NCBI GenBank assembly: GCA_020073165.1
Contig: JAIQFP010000014.1
Location: forward strand, 1 to 64,000
Length of the DNA stretch: 64,000 bases
Source: Terriglobia bacterium
Lineage (GTDB): Bacteria; Acidobacteriota; Terriglobia; Terriglobales; Acidobacteriaceae
Direction: 5' to 3'
Position 1 is the first letter of the stretch; the number at the start of each line of letters is the position of its first letter. The position numbers and the translations under genes are program-made. This document shows positions 43,179 to 52,134 of this stretch, piece by piece. Below the pieces are notes generated by a model, which was given only the letters and a program-made list of their open reading frames with translations, ran no database searches and was not told the origin of the DNA.

Positions 43179-43190
43179 AGTGCCTCCTAA

Positions 43191-43207
43191 ATGCTGCATT
43201 GCAGCAT
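43191..43207. promoter_or_regulatory. Candidate PhaR operator in the phasin leader
   Basis: ATGCTGCATTGCAGCAT is an 8+1+8 palindrome containing CTGC-ATT-GCAG, which fits the CTGC-N3-GCAG site described for PhaR regulators of alphaproteobacteria. It lies just upstream of the phasin ribosome binding site and 85 bp upstream of the PhaR-type gene start, a position suited to repression of both. Confidence 0.7.
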
Positions 43208-43291
43208 CGAGTTAAGTATACAAATGCATTGTGGTTATGTCAATATATATCTGTAAAAATTGTGCGACGCAGTATCAGACTTTTTCGCCCG

Positions 43292-43924
43292 ATGAAACCG
43301 GCCCCAGTAACGGTCAGAAAATACGGCAACCGCAGGCTTTACGACACCTCCGCCAGCCGCTATGTGAATCTGGACGACATCGCCGCACTGATCCGCCAAG
43401 GCAAGGAGGTTCAGGTGGTCGATGCTAAATCGGGCAAAGACCTGACCCGCGTCGCACTCGCCCAGATCATCACCGAGGATGCCAAGGCCAGGCCCACCGG
43501 ACTGCCGCTAGATCTGCTCCGTCAGCTCATCGTCGTGTCCGATCAGGTAGGCCGAGAATTCATCATGTGGTATCTCAAATCGGCCTTCGACGCCTACCAA
43601 GCAGTGCAGGGCACGATCAGGAATCGGTTTACCGAGGTGCAGTCCGCCATGCTGTCCCCGGTTGAACTGGTGAGACGTTTCCTGGGCGGGAGGCCATTAT
43701 CGCCGCAGTCGCCCCAACCCGGCTCCGAGCTCAATGTCCTGCGCCAGCGCCTGGCGGAACTGGAGGCCGGCGTCGCAAGAACGGCGCCAGCGAAGCGCCG
43801 ACGGCGACGAAAACCTAAGCGGCCTCACTTTTCGCGAAAAGCTCCCGGATCGCGCGTTTCTGGATCTTCCCGGTCGAGTTCTTGGGCAGCGCCGCCTGGA
43901 ACACCACGCGGTGCGGCATTTTGA
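43292..43924 (+). CDS. phaR: PhaR-type polyhydroxyalkanoate regulator
   Basis: The 210-aa protein begins with the PHB/PHA accumulation regulator DNA-binding domain (VRKYGNRRLYDTSASRYVNLDDIAALIRQGKEVQVVDAKSGKDLT), followed by a helical segment (IVVSDQVGREFIMWYLKSAFDAYQ) as in PhaR repressors, which bind both DNA and nascent polymer. The C-terminus is Arg/Lys-rich. The last 37 codons lie antisense to the 3' end of the convergent ligase gene (110-bp overlap); the reading there looks like antisense of the ligase, so the protein may once have ended near 43815. The phasin gene is divergent. Confidence 0.88.
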   Translation: MKPAPVTVRKYGNRRLYDTSASRYVNLDDIAALIRQGKEVQVVDAKSGKDLTRVALAQIITEDAKARPTGLPLDLLRQLIVVSDQVGREFIMWYLKSAFDAYQAVQGTIRNRFTEVQSAMLSPVELVRRFLGGRPLSPQSPQPGSELNVLRQRLAELEAGVARTAPAKRRRRRKPKRPHFSRKAPGSRVSGSSRSSSWAAPPGTPRGAAF

Positions 43925-45380
43925 ACTTCGTCAGGTGCTGGGCTACATGGCACCGGATGTCTTCGTCGCTGAGCTGTGTTCCTGGCCTGAGCTGAATCAC
44001 CGCGCAGATTTCTTCGCCAAACACCTCGTCGGGAATTCCGACCACCGCCGCTTCCGCCACTGCTGGATGCAGATAAATTGTTTCCTCGATCTCGCGCGGC
44101 GAGATGTTCTCCCCACCCTTCACAATCAGGTCTTTCTTGCGGTCCGTGATGTGGAGATATCCGTCGTCGTCCAGATAGCCGATATCGCCGGTGTGAAACC
44201 ATCCCCCTCGGAAAGCCTCGTGCGTGGCAGAGGCGTCTTGCCAATATCCTGGCGTGATATTTGCACCCATCAGGCAAATCTCTCCAGCGCGGCACGGCGG
44301 CAACGGGCGGTTCCATTCATCCACGATGTGGACCTCGATCCCGGGTAGAGGACGGCCGGCAGATCCCGGACGGTAAGCTTCGTGGTCGTCATAGCCGCTG
44401 GCAATCGCTACAGACTCAGACAGGCCGTATCCCTGCTCGACCCGGCAGGGGAACACCTTTTGGAATTCCGAACGCAGCTTTTCCGGCAAGGCGGCGCCAC
44501 CAATGGTGACGCGGTACAAGCTCGAAAGATTGAATTTCGTCCGCTCCGGGTGCTGCAACAAGTACACCAGCATAGTCGGAACTACGGGCAAGTAGCCGAC
44601 CTGGTGGCGCTCGACAATCTCAAAAATTCTTACCGGGTCAAACTGTGGCACCAGCACCGAGGCACAGCCCCAGGCGTTCGCCAGCTTCAGCATCATCAGC
44701 CCAAACGAGTGAGTCAGCGGCAAGACGTGTAGCATAGGATGGCGCGGCATATCGGGGTTGCGTTGCGATGCGCTGTTGACGGCAGCGGCCACGTTCCCAT
44801 GCGTGATCATGACGCCCTTCGGTTTGGCCGTCGTTCCCGACGTATAGAGCAGCATCGCCAGGTCTTCGGGAGAACGGTTAACGGGCGCTTCGACCGTGGC
44901 ACATTCGGCCATCTGCGGAGCGATGTTCTGCATGCCTTCGAGGTCCGTCTCGCCAAAAACCAGGCAGTGCTTCAGGGTGTCGACACCACGCGCAGCCTCG
45001 CGCACCCGTGCAGCCAGCGCAGGCTCAGTCAGCACCACGGATGCCCCCGAGTTCTGCAAGATGTGGCCGACTTCGGCCGCCGTCCACTGCGGCATCACCG
45101 GACTCATCACCGCCCCGATGGTCAAAATCGCCTGAAAGCAGGCCGTCAGGTCGGGCGAATTCGCCATGAGAACCACCACCCGGTCGCCGGGAACGACCCT
45201 GCGCTCCCGGAGGACGTGAGCCAGCCGCCCTGCGTGCTGCAATTCTTCCGCATTGGTGTAACTACGGCCCTCGTAGTGAAGGCGCGTGTAGGTGCCGAAT
45301 CTCTCCAGATTTTCCAGCTCCAGACGCGCAGCATTTGCAGAAATGCTCAAGTGGGAGGGAATAGTTGCGGCTGCCTGCAT
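43815..45380 (-). CDS. Acyl-CoA ligase (AMP-forming)
   Basis: The 521-aa protein has the ANL-superfamily motifs: the P-loop LLYTSGTTAKPKGVMITH, GYGLSES, the adenine/ribose region GWFHTGDIGYLDDDGYLHITDRKKDLIVKGGENISP and the C-terminal catalytic Lys in NSTGKIQKRAIR. It activates a carboxylic acid, probably a fatty acid, to its CoA thioester. GGAGGAACTAC precedes ATG 45380; the frame is open 41 codons further. A second ligase is encoded at 49118-50731. The gene is followed, same strand order reversed, by the convergent regulator and preceded by a hydrolase, with 156 bp between. Confidence 0.92.
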   Translation of the reverse strand: MQAAATIPSHLSISANAARLELENLERFGTYTRLHYEGRSYTNAEELQHAGRLAHVLRERRVVPGDRVVVLMANSPDLTACFQAILTIGAVMSPVMPQWTAAEVGHILQNSGASVVLTEPALAARVREAARGVDTLKHCLVFGETDLEGMQNIAPQMAECATVEAPVNRSPEDLAMLLYTSGTTAKPKGVMITHGNVAAAVNSASQRNPDMPRHPMLHVLPLTHSFGLMMLKLANAWGCASVLVPQFDPVRIFEIVERHQVGYLPVVPTMLVYLLQHPERTKFNLSSLYRVTIGGAALPEKLRSEFQKVFPCRVEQGYGLSESVAIASGYDDHEAYRPGSAGRPLPGIEVHIVDEWNRPLPPCRAGEICLMGANITPGYWQDASATHEAFRGGWFHTGDIGYLDDDGYLHITDRKKDLIVKGGENISPREIEETIYLHPAVAEAAVVGIPDEVFGEEICAVIQLRPGTQLSDEDIRCHVAQHLTKFKMPHRVVFQAALPKNSTGKIQKRAIRELFAKSEAA

Positions 45381-45536
45381 GTAGTTCCTCCGTTCCAGGC
45401 CGCGAAGGGCTCCGCCGCGGGCCAGGAAAGCCTGCCCACGGCGCGCATTTCCATTATGCGTCCAGCTCATGCTGCGGACTGCCGGAGGCACGGGAGAATC
45501 CATGCCCGTCGGCCCATTTTGGGAAAATGGCAGGAG

Positions 45537-46358
45537 CTACTTGCGCACACTGATACCTTGCATTTGCGGGGTATCCACCTGGGCGAGAAATTCTGTCACC
45601 GCCTGACGGGAGGCTTCCGGCTGGTCGGTTCCAAAGATGTGACCGGCGCACGGAATCATCACCAGCTTCGCGCCGGGAATGCGGGACGCGATCAGCTTGC
45701 CGTTTTTGGGCGGCACCAACCGGTCGGACTCGCCGTGGATCACCAGCGTGGGTGCTGCGATCTGCGGCAGGCGGCGATACGAGTGCCAGCACAGGATTGC
45801 GCGCAATTGTGCCCGGAAGGCCGCCGGAGCAGGAATCCAGTTTCTGAGGATCGCCATGTCTTCGTCACTGCGCTCACGTGGGGTGGAGGGATCGTAGAGG
45901 ATCGGGACGAACACTTCCTTGGCTTCTTCCGGTGTCATTCTGGCACGTGCCCAGAGCGCATGCATGACCCCGATTTTCGGCGGGCTGGCATGCAGTCCGC
46001 CCGGGTGCGTGCAGGCCAGAATCAGGGAACGCACTCGTTTGGGATATTGCAGCGCGAATTCCTGCGCAATCATGCCGCCCATGGAGACGCCGAAGATGTG
46101 GGCGCGGTCCACGCGGGCGGCATCCAGCACCGCAGCCGCATCCGATGCCATCACCGCGATCGAATTGCGGCCTGGAGCGTCGCTTCGACCCGAGCCCCGG
46201 TTATCCAGAGCGATAGTGCGGTAATGCGCCGCCAAGTGAGGCCGCGGCCGGTACCACATGTCGGAGGGATAGCCCAGCCCCATGATGAGCAGCATGGGTG
46301 TGCCCTGCCCTTGCTCGTCCCAGTAGATCTTTGCGCCACGGTTCTCGACAAAGGGCAT
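45537..46358 (-). CDS. Alpha/beta hydrolase (3-oxoadipate enol-lactonase-like)
   Basis: The 273-aa protein shows IYWDEQGQGTPMLLIMGLGYPSDMW, DNRGSGRSD, the nucleophile elbow FGVSMGGMIAQEFAL, the acid in IHGESDRLVPP and the base in PCAGHIFGTDQP. It belongs to the PcaD/haloperoxidase-like branch, whose members hydrolyse lactones, thioesters or esters. The fatty-acid context suggests an acyl substrate, which is inference. ATG 46358 follows GGAG at good spacing; an upstream ATG (46388) is possible. It is divergent from the acyl-CoA dehydrogenase gene. Confidence 0.85.
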   Translation of the reverse strand: MPFVENRGAKIYWDEQGQGTPMLLIMGLGYPSDMWYRPRPHLAAHYRTIALDNRGSGRSDAPGRNSIAVMASDAAAVLDAARVDRAHIFGVSMGGMIAQEFALQYPKRVRSLILACTHPGGLHASPPKIGVMHALWARARMTPEEAKEVFVPILYDPSTPRERSDEDMAILRNWIPAPAAFRAQLRAILCWHSYRRLPQIAAPTLVIHGESDRLVPPKNGKLIASRIPGAKLVMIPCAGHIFGTDQPEASRQAVTEFLAQVDTPQMQGISVRK

Positions 46359-46511
46359 GTACGTCTCCACCGAACCCAGCCATAGCATTTATCCGGGGGT
46401 CAACGCAGTGATAAGCAATGAAATCGACTGTGAAACACTGCAAGATTAAAACTATTTACTTGATGAATTATGGGGCCGGCTCTACCCTGCGAGCGTTGAG
46501 GTGTGCCCATT

Positions 46512-47747
46512 ATGGACTTCGCTTTTTCGGAGAAAACGCAGAACTATATCCAACGTCTTGAGGCGTTCATGCACAACTTCGTGCTGCCCGCGGAGGGCGT
46601 GTATGCCTCCCAGTTGCAGCACACGTCGGACTGGCGCAAGTGGAAGCAGCCTCCGGTTATGGAAGAACTGAAAGCGAAAGCGCGTGCCGCAGGTTTGTGG
46701 AATCTCTTTCTGGCAGGAAGCCAGCACGGCGCCGGACTGACCAATCTGGAGTACGCGCCGCTGGCCGAGATCACCGGGCGCTCGCCGATTGCTCCTGAGG
46801 TGTTCAACTGCAATGCCCCCGACACCGGCAACATGGAAGTGCTGGTCAAGTACGGGTCGGAGGCGCAGAAGGAACGCTGGCTCAAGCCGCTGCTGGCGGG
46901 GGAGATTCGTTCGGCGTTCTGCATGACCGAGCCTGAAGTGGCATCGTCGGACGCCACCAACATTCAGGCCACGGCGCTGCTCGAGGGCAACGAGGTGGTG
47001 CTCACAGGACGGAAATGGTGGAGTTCCGGCATTGGGCATCCTCATTGCAGAGTGGTGATCTTTATGGGAGTGACGTTGCCCTCGGCGGAGAAGCACCAGC
47101 GCCACTCGATGGTTCTGGTGCCGGTGGATACCCCGGGAGTAAGGATCGAACGCATGGTTTCGGCCTTTGGCATGTACGACGAGCCATTTGGACACGGGGA
47201 AGTCACCTTTAGTAATGTGCGCGTGCCGGCGGATCACATCATCGCCGGCCCGGGACGAGGGTTCGAAATCGCCCAGGGCCGTCTCGGGCCCGGCCGCATT
47301 CACCACTGCATGCGGACTTTGGGCGCGGGCGAACGCGCGCTCGAACTCTTGTGCCAGCGAGCCTTGAACCGGGTTGCCTTCGGGAAACCCCTGGCCGAAC
47401 TGGGGGGGAACCGTGACATCATTGCCAACGCGCGTATTGCCATCGAGCAGGCACGCTTGCTTACGCTGAAAGCTGCCTGGATGATGGATACGGTTGGCGC
47501 GAAGGGCGCGATGAGCGAGATTTCGCAAATCAAGGTAGTGGCTCCCAGTGTCGCCCAAACCATCCTCGATCAGGCGATCCAAATTTACGGAGGCGCCGGC
47601 GTGTCGCCGGATTTTCCGCTGGCCGAGATGTTTGGCTGTATTCGCTCGCTGCGCCTGGCAGATGGCCCTGATGAAGTCCACCGTGCGCTGATCGCGAAGC
47701 TCGAGATCAAGAAGCACAAACAGGTGGCAACCCTTGAGCACGCATAG
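46512..47747 (+). CDS. Acyl-CoA dehydrogenase family protein, ACAD10/11-like
   Basis: The 411-aa flavoprotein begins [20 protein letters not shown] and contains [17 protein letters not shown] and [19 protein letters not shown] (FAD site), [23 protein letters not shown] and the C-terminal [39 protein letters not shown]. The ADGPDEVH segment and the MDFAFSEKT start are typical of the ACAD10/11 type rather than the MCAD type. It is followed 10 bp later by an APH-type kinase, the partner found fused or adjacent to these enzymes. FAD-dependent conversion of acyl-CoA, possibly of 4-phospho-acyl-CoA, is inferred. Confidence 0.9.
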   Translation: MDFAFSEKTQNYIQRLEAFMHNFVLPAEGVYASQLQHTSDWRKWKQPPVMEELKAKARAAGLWNLFLAGSQHGAGLTNLEYAPLAEITGRSPIAPEVFNCNAPDTGNMEVLVKYGSEAQKERWLKPLLAGEIRSAFCMTEPEVASSDATNIQATALLEGNEVVLTGRKWWSSGIGHPHCRVVIFMGVTLPSAEKHQRHSMVLVPVDTPGVRIERMVSAFGMYDEPFGHGEVTFSNVRVPADHIIAGPGRGFEIAQGRLGPGRIHHCMRTLGAGERALELLCQRALNRVAFGKPLAELGGNRDIIANARIAIEQARLLTLKAAWMMDTVGAKGAMSEISQIKVVAPSVAQTILDQAIQIYGGAGVSPDFPLAEMFGCIRSLRLADGPDEVHRALIAKLEIKKHKQVATLEHA

Positions 47748-47757
47748 AAACCTGGCC

Positions 47758-48825
47758 ATGCCACTGGTTGATGAGCCCGCGCCCGTGCGCCCCGGTGAAG
47801 AGCTGGATGCGGCCAAGGTCGATGCGGCGATTAAACGTGTCGTCCCAGGCCTCGCTGGGTCGCCGGAGATTCGAGAGTATCTGCGAGGGGCGTCGAATCT
47901 GACCTACCAGGTCCGCTACCCGGAGCGGGAGTTTGTCTTGCGACGGCCACCTTTCGGGTACAAGGCAAAATCAGCGCATGACATGCGCCGTGAGGTGACC
48001 ATCATCTCGGCGCTTCAGCCCGTGTATCCCTACGTACCCAAGGTGATCGCATTCTTCGATGATCCGGCGATCCTGGGCTGCGAGTTCTACGTGATGGAGC
48101 GAATTCGCGGAATAATCGTGCGGCGCGATCTCCCCGAGGAACTGCGCCTCAGCCCTGAGGATACTCGCAGGCTGTGTCTGAAGATGATTGACAAGCTGAT
48201 CGAACTGCATCAACTCGATTACCGGGCGGCCGGGCTGGAGAAAATCGGCAAGGGCAAAGGTTATGTGCAGCGCCAAATCGTGGGATGGAGCGATCGTTAC
48301 AGGAAATCCCGTACCCCGGACGTGGGCGACTTCGAGATCGTTATGGCCTGGTTGCACGGAACGATGCCGGCGGAGGACGCGATAACGTGCGTCATTCACA
48401 ACGATTTCCGCTTCGACAATGTGGTTTTGAATGCGGAGAATCCGTTTGCAGTGATCGGCGTACTGGACTGGGAGATGGCGACCGTGGGCGATCCCCTGAT
48501 GGACCTGGGAAACACGCTGGCTTACTGGGTGCAAGCGGACGACGACGAGTACTTCCAGAAGACCCGCACGCAACCAACCCATCTGCCGGGAATGCTGACC
48601 CGCAAGGAAGTGGTCGACTACTACACCACCAGAACGGGCCTCACGGTGGGCAACTTTGATTTCTACCTGATTTACGGTCTCTTCCGCCTCGCCGTCATCA
48701 TTCAACAGATCTATTACCGCTATTTCCACGGGCAGACCAGGAATCCGGCTTTCGCTGACTTCGGCCGGCTTGTCAACTATCTCCAGCAGCGTTGCGAGCG
48801 ACTGATCCGGCAGTCGGTAGAGTGA
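47758..48825 (+). CDS. APH-type phosphotransferase paired with the ACAD10/11-like enzyme
   Basis: The 355-aa protein has the aminoglycoside phosphotransferase-like kinase fold: REYLRGASNLTYQVRYPEREFVLRRPP, the catalytic loop CVIHNDFRFDNVVLNAEN and the metal site VLDWEMATVGDPLMDLG. It corresponds to the N-terminal kinase domain of mammalian ACAD10/11 and to LvaA of levulinate degradation, which phosphorylate the 4-hydroxyl of 4-hydroxyacyl-CoA. It is therefore unlikely to be an antibiotic resistance enzyme. ATG 47758 gives the normal N-terminus; a TTG at 47734 within the dehydrogenase gene is in frame. The two genes are translationally coupled. Confidence 0.88.
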   Translation: MPLVDEPAPVRPGEELDAAKVDAAIKRVVPGLAGSPEIREYLRGASNLTYQVRYPEREFVLRRPPFGYKAKSAHDMRREVTIISALQPVYPYVPKVIAFFDDPAILGCEFYVMERIRGIIVRRDLPEELRLSPEDTRRLCLKMIDKLIELHQLDYRAAGLEKIGKGKGYVQRQIVGWSDRYRKSRTPDVGDFEIVMAWLHGTMPAEDAITCVIHNDFRFDNVVLNAENPFAVIGVLDWEMATVGDPLMDLGNTLAYWVQADDDEYFQKTRTQPTHLPGMLTRKEVVDYYTTRTGLTVGNFDFYLIYGLFRLAVIIQQIYYRYFHGQTRNPAFADFGRLVNYLQQRCERLIRQSVE

Positions 48826-49117
48826 ATGATAGACGCGGTCCGGCAAGAGCCATCAGTTTCGCGGCCGTTACGGCGAATCTTCGCCTCCGGGGTGCGGAAG
48901 GGGCGCGCATTTCGGGATGGTGGATACGTCACTGCAATCGGAAGGGAGATCGTGTTGTCATAGGTGCGAACCGGCGGCATCGCCAGACTGCGGAGTACTG
49001 CCTCGGCGCTGCTTTGCCACCCCGGCCAGGTTAGGGCGCCAACCATTGATCAATATGCTCACCTGGAACAGGTAGGACGGCCAGAGTAGATTACTAATCG
49101 TTGAGCGGGAGGCGATC

Positions 49118-50731
49118 ATGAATATTCCTCTTACTCCAATTCGGTTCCTTCGCTACGCCCGCGAGCAATTTCCCAATAGGACGGGAGTAGTCTGTGGCGC
49201 CGAGCGTTTCACCTATGCGCAATTCGCAGGGCGCGCAGCGCGCTTGGCGGGCGCCCTGATCGCCGCCGGTGCAACCCGCGGCGATCGCGTTGCCTTCCTG
49301 AGCACCAATTGCCATCGCCTGTTGGAGGCTTACTACGGAGTCCCGGAAGCCGGCTGCGTTTTGCTTCCTCTGAACATACGGCTCTCTGCTCACGAACTGG
49401 GATTCGTGCTCAACGATGCCCAGGCAAAACTCCTCTTCCTCGAGCAGCAGTTTCTCCCGCTGGTGGAGGCGTTTCGCCAGGCGGTTCCTTCGATTGAAAC
49501 GTTCTTCGTTTTGGACGGGCAACCGCGGGCGAGCTGGCTCGTGACACAGAACTACGAGGACCTTCTGGCCACGTCCGCGCCTTTCCAGTGTGACTTCATG
49601 GAAGTCGATGAGGATTCACTCACCGAACTCTTTTACACCAGCGGGACCAGCGACCGCCCCAAAGGGGTCATGCTGACCCATCGCAACGTATATCTGCATG
49701 CTCTGTCCATCATCGCCGCCCACCAAACCAACCCGACCACCATGGGCTTGTCCTCGTTTGATTCGGTGACGCTGCACACCATTCCCTTGTTCCACGCCAA
49801 TGGCTGGGGCGCTGCTCACACCATCACGCTGGTGGGAGGCACTCACGTCATGATTCACCATTTCAACCCGGTCGAGGTGTTCCGCCTCATCGAGCGGGAA
49901 CGAGTGCGCACCTGTTGCCTGGTTCCCACCATGGCCACTGCCTTGATCCATTCGCCCGAAAGACACAAGTTCGATTTGAGCAGTTTGCAGGCCATCAACA
50001 TTGGCGGAGCCGCTTCCTCGCCGACCCTGGTGCGGGAAGTCGAGGAGAAGCTGGGCTGCGCGTGCTTCTCCGGCTATGGGCTAACCGAGACTTCCCCGGC
50101 CCTGACCATTTCGCCGATGAAACCGGGCTTGTCGTGGCAGGGAGAAAAACGCTATGCCGGGGCCGCGATGACCGGCTTTGCGATCCCGGGGGTCGAACTT
50201 CGGGTGGTGGACGCGAACGGAAACGACGTGCTGCATGACGGTACTACCATCGGCGAGGTGGTAGCGCGAGGCGACGTGGTCATGGAGGGCTATTGGGGAC
50301 AACCCGAGGCCACCCACGCTGCCTTGCAAGGCGGCTGGTTTCACACTGGAGACGTAGCCACCATCGACCAGGACAATTACGTCCAGATCGTGGACCGCAA
50401 GAAAGACATCATCGTCAGCGGCGGCGAGAACATCTCCTCGCTGGAAGTGGAGAAAGCACTGGCGGCGCACCCCAGCGTGTACGAGGCCATTGTCATTCCT
50501 GTTCCTGACCAAAAGTGGGGGGAAGTGCCCAAGGCGCTCGTGGTTCTCAAACCGGGATCGCAAGCCACGGAAACCGAACTGCTGGAGTTCTGCCGTTCCC
50601 GGTTGTCCCACTACAAGTGTCCGCACTCCATTGAGTTTTTCGACAGCTTGCCCAAGACAGGTACCGGCAAGCTCTTGAAGCGAGACCTGCGGAAGAAATA
50701 CTGGACGGCGCAGAAGAGTCCCGTTTCGTAG
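49118..50731 (+). CDS. Long-chain acyl-CoA ligase (AMP-forming)
   Basis: The 537-aa protein contains LFYTSGTSDRPKGVMLTHRN, TIPLFHANGWG, GYGLTETSPALT, GWFHTGDVATIDQDNYVQIVDRKKDIIVSGGENISS and the terminal KTGTGKLLKRDLRKKYW with the catalytic Lys. The LFHANGWG motif is typical of medium/long-chain fatty acyl-CoA ligases. It opens a plus-strand run of hotdog protein, MaoC hydratase, FadB/J-like enzyme, SDR and acyl-CoA dehydrogenase, that is, a fatty-acid degradation operon. GGGAGGCGATC precedes the ATG. The 292 bp in front (48826-49117) shows no gene. Confidence 0.94.
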   Translation: MNIPLTPIRFLRYAREQFPNRTGVVCGAERFTYAQFAGRAARLAGALIAAGATRGDRVAFLSTNCHRLLEAYYGVPEAGCVLLPLNIRLSAHELGFVLNDAQAKLLFLEQQFLPLVEAFRQAVPSIETFFVLDGQPRASWLVTQNYEDLLATSAPFQCDFMEVDEDSLTELFYTSGTSDRPKGVMLTHRNVYLHALSIIAAHQTNPTTMGLSSFDSVTLHTIPLFHANGWGAAHTITLVGGTHVMIHHFNPVEVFRLIERERVRTCCLVPTMATALIHSPERHKFDLSSLQAINIGGAASSPTLVREVEEKLGCACFSGYGLTETSPALTISPMKPGLSWQGEKRYAGAAMTGFAIPGVELRVVDANGNDVLHDGTTIGEVVARGDVVMEGYWGQPEATHAALQGGWFHTGDVATIDQDNYVQIVDRKKDIIVSGGENISSLEVEKALAAHPSVYEAIVIPVPDQKWGEVPKALVVLKPGSQATETELLEFCRSRLSHYKCPHSIEFFDSLPKTGTGKLLKRDLRKKYWTAQKSPVS

Positions 50732-50803
50732 CCCTACAGGACCTGCCGATGAAAGCGATGAAGCGGCACATGCGATGGCTGTTGAACCTGTATCCTCACG
50801 TAT

Positions 50804-51223
50804 TTGGGTGCGGGCATCCGCGTCAAGCGGCTCCAGCCCGACTGGAAGGCGATTGATGTGGAAATGAAGCTGCGGTTCTGGAACTCCAACTACGTCGGCA
50901 CTCACTTCGGAGGGTCGCTGTATTCCATGACCGACCCGTTTTACATGCTGATGCTGATCGAGAATCTGGGCCGGGACTACATCGTGTGGGACAAAGCGGC
51001 CAGCATTCGCTTCAGGAGGCCGGGGAAGGGGAAGGTCTCCGCCAGCTTTCGATTGTCCGAAGAACAGATCGAGGCCATACGCCGGAGGTTGAATACGCAG
51101 GAGAAAGTCGAGCCCACTTTTGTGGTCGAAGTGAAGGACGAGACCGGTGCCGTAGTCGCCGAGGTAGAGAAGGTCCTATATGTCCGGAAGAAAGAGTCTG
51201 GGAAGGCCCCAACTGACCGGTAG
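50804..51223 (+). CDS. DUF4442/hotdog-fold thioesterase-like protein, 5' part frameshifted
   Basis: The frame gives about 139 aa with DVEMKLRFWNSNYVGTHFGGSLYSMTDPFYMLMLIENLGRDYIVWDKAASIRF, the DUF4442 signature of a hotdog-fold thioesterase relative. Members usually start with a helix of the form LLNLYPPFLGAGIRV. Here that helix is encoded in another frame from ATG 50749 (MKAMKRHMRWLLNLYPHV), and joins only if one T of the TTT at 50803-50805 is removed. The gene thus carries a +1 frameshift, real or a sequencing error; a TTG at 50804 could start a shortened product. It lies between the ligase and the MaoC hydratase. Confidence 0.8.
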   Translation: MGAGIRVKRLQPDWKAIDVEMKLRFWNSNYVGTHFGGSLYSMTDPFYMLMLIENLGRDYIVWDKAASIRFRRPGKGKVSASFRLSEEQIEAIRRRLNTQEKVEPTFVVEVKDETGAVVAEVEKVLYVRKKESGKAPTDR

Positions 51224-51234
51224 GGGAGACCGCT

Positions 51235-51696
51235 ATGCCAACAGCGGTATCGACAACGCTCGAAGACCTCAGGAACTCGGTTGGTCGTGAGATTGCTTGC
51301 ACCGACTGGCTCCTGCTCACGCAGGAGCAGATTGACGCGTTTGCCGAAGCAACGGGCGATCGCCAGTGGATCCATGTGGACTGCGAGCGTGCGCAGCGCG
51401 AGTCACCGTACGGAACCACCGTGGCGCACGGGTTCCTGACGCTCTCTCTGTTGAGCCGGTTCCTGGCCGAAGCCATTCAAGTCCGGGGAGCGGGTATGGC
51501 GGTCAATTACGGTTTGAATCGAGTGCGTTTCCCTGCGCCCGTTCCCGCGGGCTCGAAGATTCGCGCCCGCTTCACGCTGGTTTCGCTGAAGGAGTTTGCC
51601 GGCGGAGTTGAAGCCGTCTTCTCCGTATCCATCGAGGGACAGCATACGGAAAAACCAGTTTGCGTTGCGGAGTGGGTCATTCGTTATTACGCATAG
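51235..51696 (+). CDS. MaoC-type (R)-enoyl-CoA hydratase
   Basis: The 153-aa protein contains the hydratase-2 motif FAEATGDRQWIHVDCERA, with the catalytic Asp/His pair, and SPYGTTVAHGFLTLSLLSRFL. It hydrates trans-2-enoyl-CoA to (R)-3-hydroxyacyl-CoA, the stereoisomer used by PHA synthases (as PhaJ does), and so can link beta-oxidation to storage polymer. Regulators and granule proteins for PHA lie 8 kb away. It starts 11 bp after the hotdog gene and is followed by the split FadB/J-like gene 29 bp later. It could also serve in another acyl pathway. Confidence 0.9.
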   Translation: MPTAVSTTLEDLRNSVGREIACTDWLLLTQEQIDAFAEATGDRQWIHVDCERAQRESPYGTTVAHGFLTLSLLSRFLAEAIQVRGAGMAVNYGLNRVRFPAPVPAGSKIRARFTLVSLKEFAGGVEAVFSVSIEGQHTEKPVCVAEWVIRYYA

Positions 51697-51725
51697 CAAA
51701 CCAGCAGCGTTGGAAGGGTGCCGGT

Positions 51726-52058
51726 ATGAACGAACTAGTGCAACTCACCAAAGATGAAGGCATTGCCATTATCACCATTAACAATCCCCCGGTGAACGCA
51801 CTGAGCCCGGGCGTGCCGGAGGGAATTCTCGAAGCCATCGAGCACATCGACCGGGATGACAGCGTCAAGGCTGCCGTACTGATCGGCGCGGGCTCGACCT
51901 TCATCGCCGGCGCCGACATCAAGGAATTCATAAAGATTACTTCCGGCAAGGCGCGGGGCACGCCGTTGCTGCCCCTGCTTCTGCGCATCGAAGACTGCCG
52001 CAAGCCGGTCGTCATGGCCATCCACGGCGCGGCCTTCGGCGGTGGCCTGGAAGTGTGA
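51726..52058 (+). pseudogene. 5' fragment of a FadB/FadJ-like gene cut by an IS element
   Basis: The fragment encodes 110 residues of an enoyl-CoA hydratase domain (MNELVQLTKDEGIAIITINN, FIAGADIKEF, HGAAFGGGLEV) and is ended by the TGA that opens the IS at 52056. It stops just after the first catalytic Glu region (GGGLE). Joined to 53298-55091 after removal of the element and one AAGTG copy, it gives an uninterrupted 707-aa protein, the normal length for a bifunctional enoyl-CoA hydratase/3-hydroxyacyl-CoA dehydrogenase. As it stands it should be non-functional. Confidence 0.95.
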
Positions 52059-52134
52059 GCGGCTCCCCGATTTCTGACACACAATGAGGGTTAGTTTCCG
52101 GCAAAATCTACTACCTGAGGAAGGGGGATTTGCC

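Noticed and set aside
47758-48825. Aminoglycoside resistance gene
   Set aside because: Although it has the APH fold, pairing with an ACAD10/11-like gene and its sequence motifs indicate acyl-CoA metabolism.
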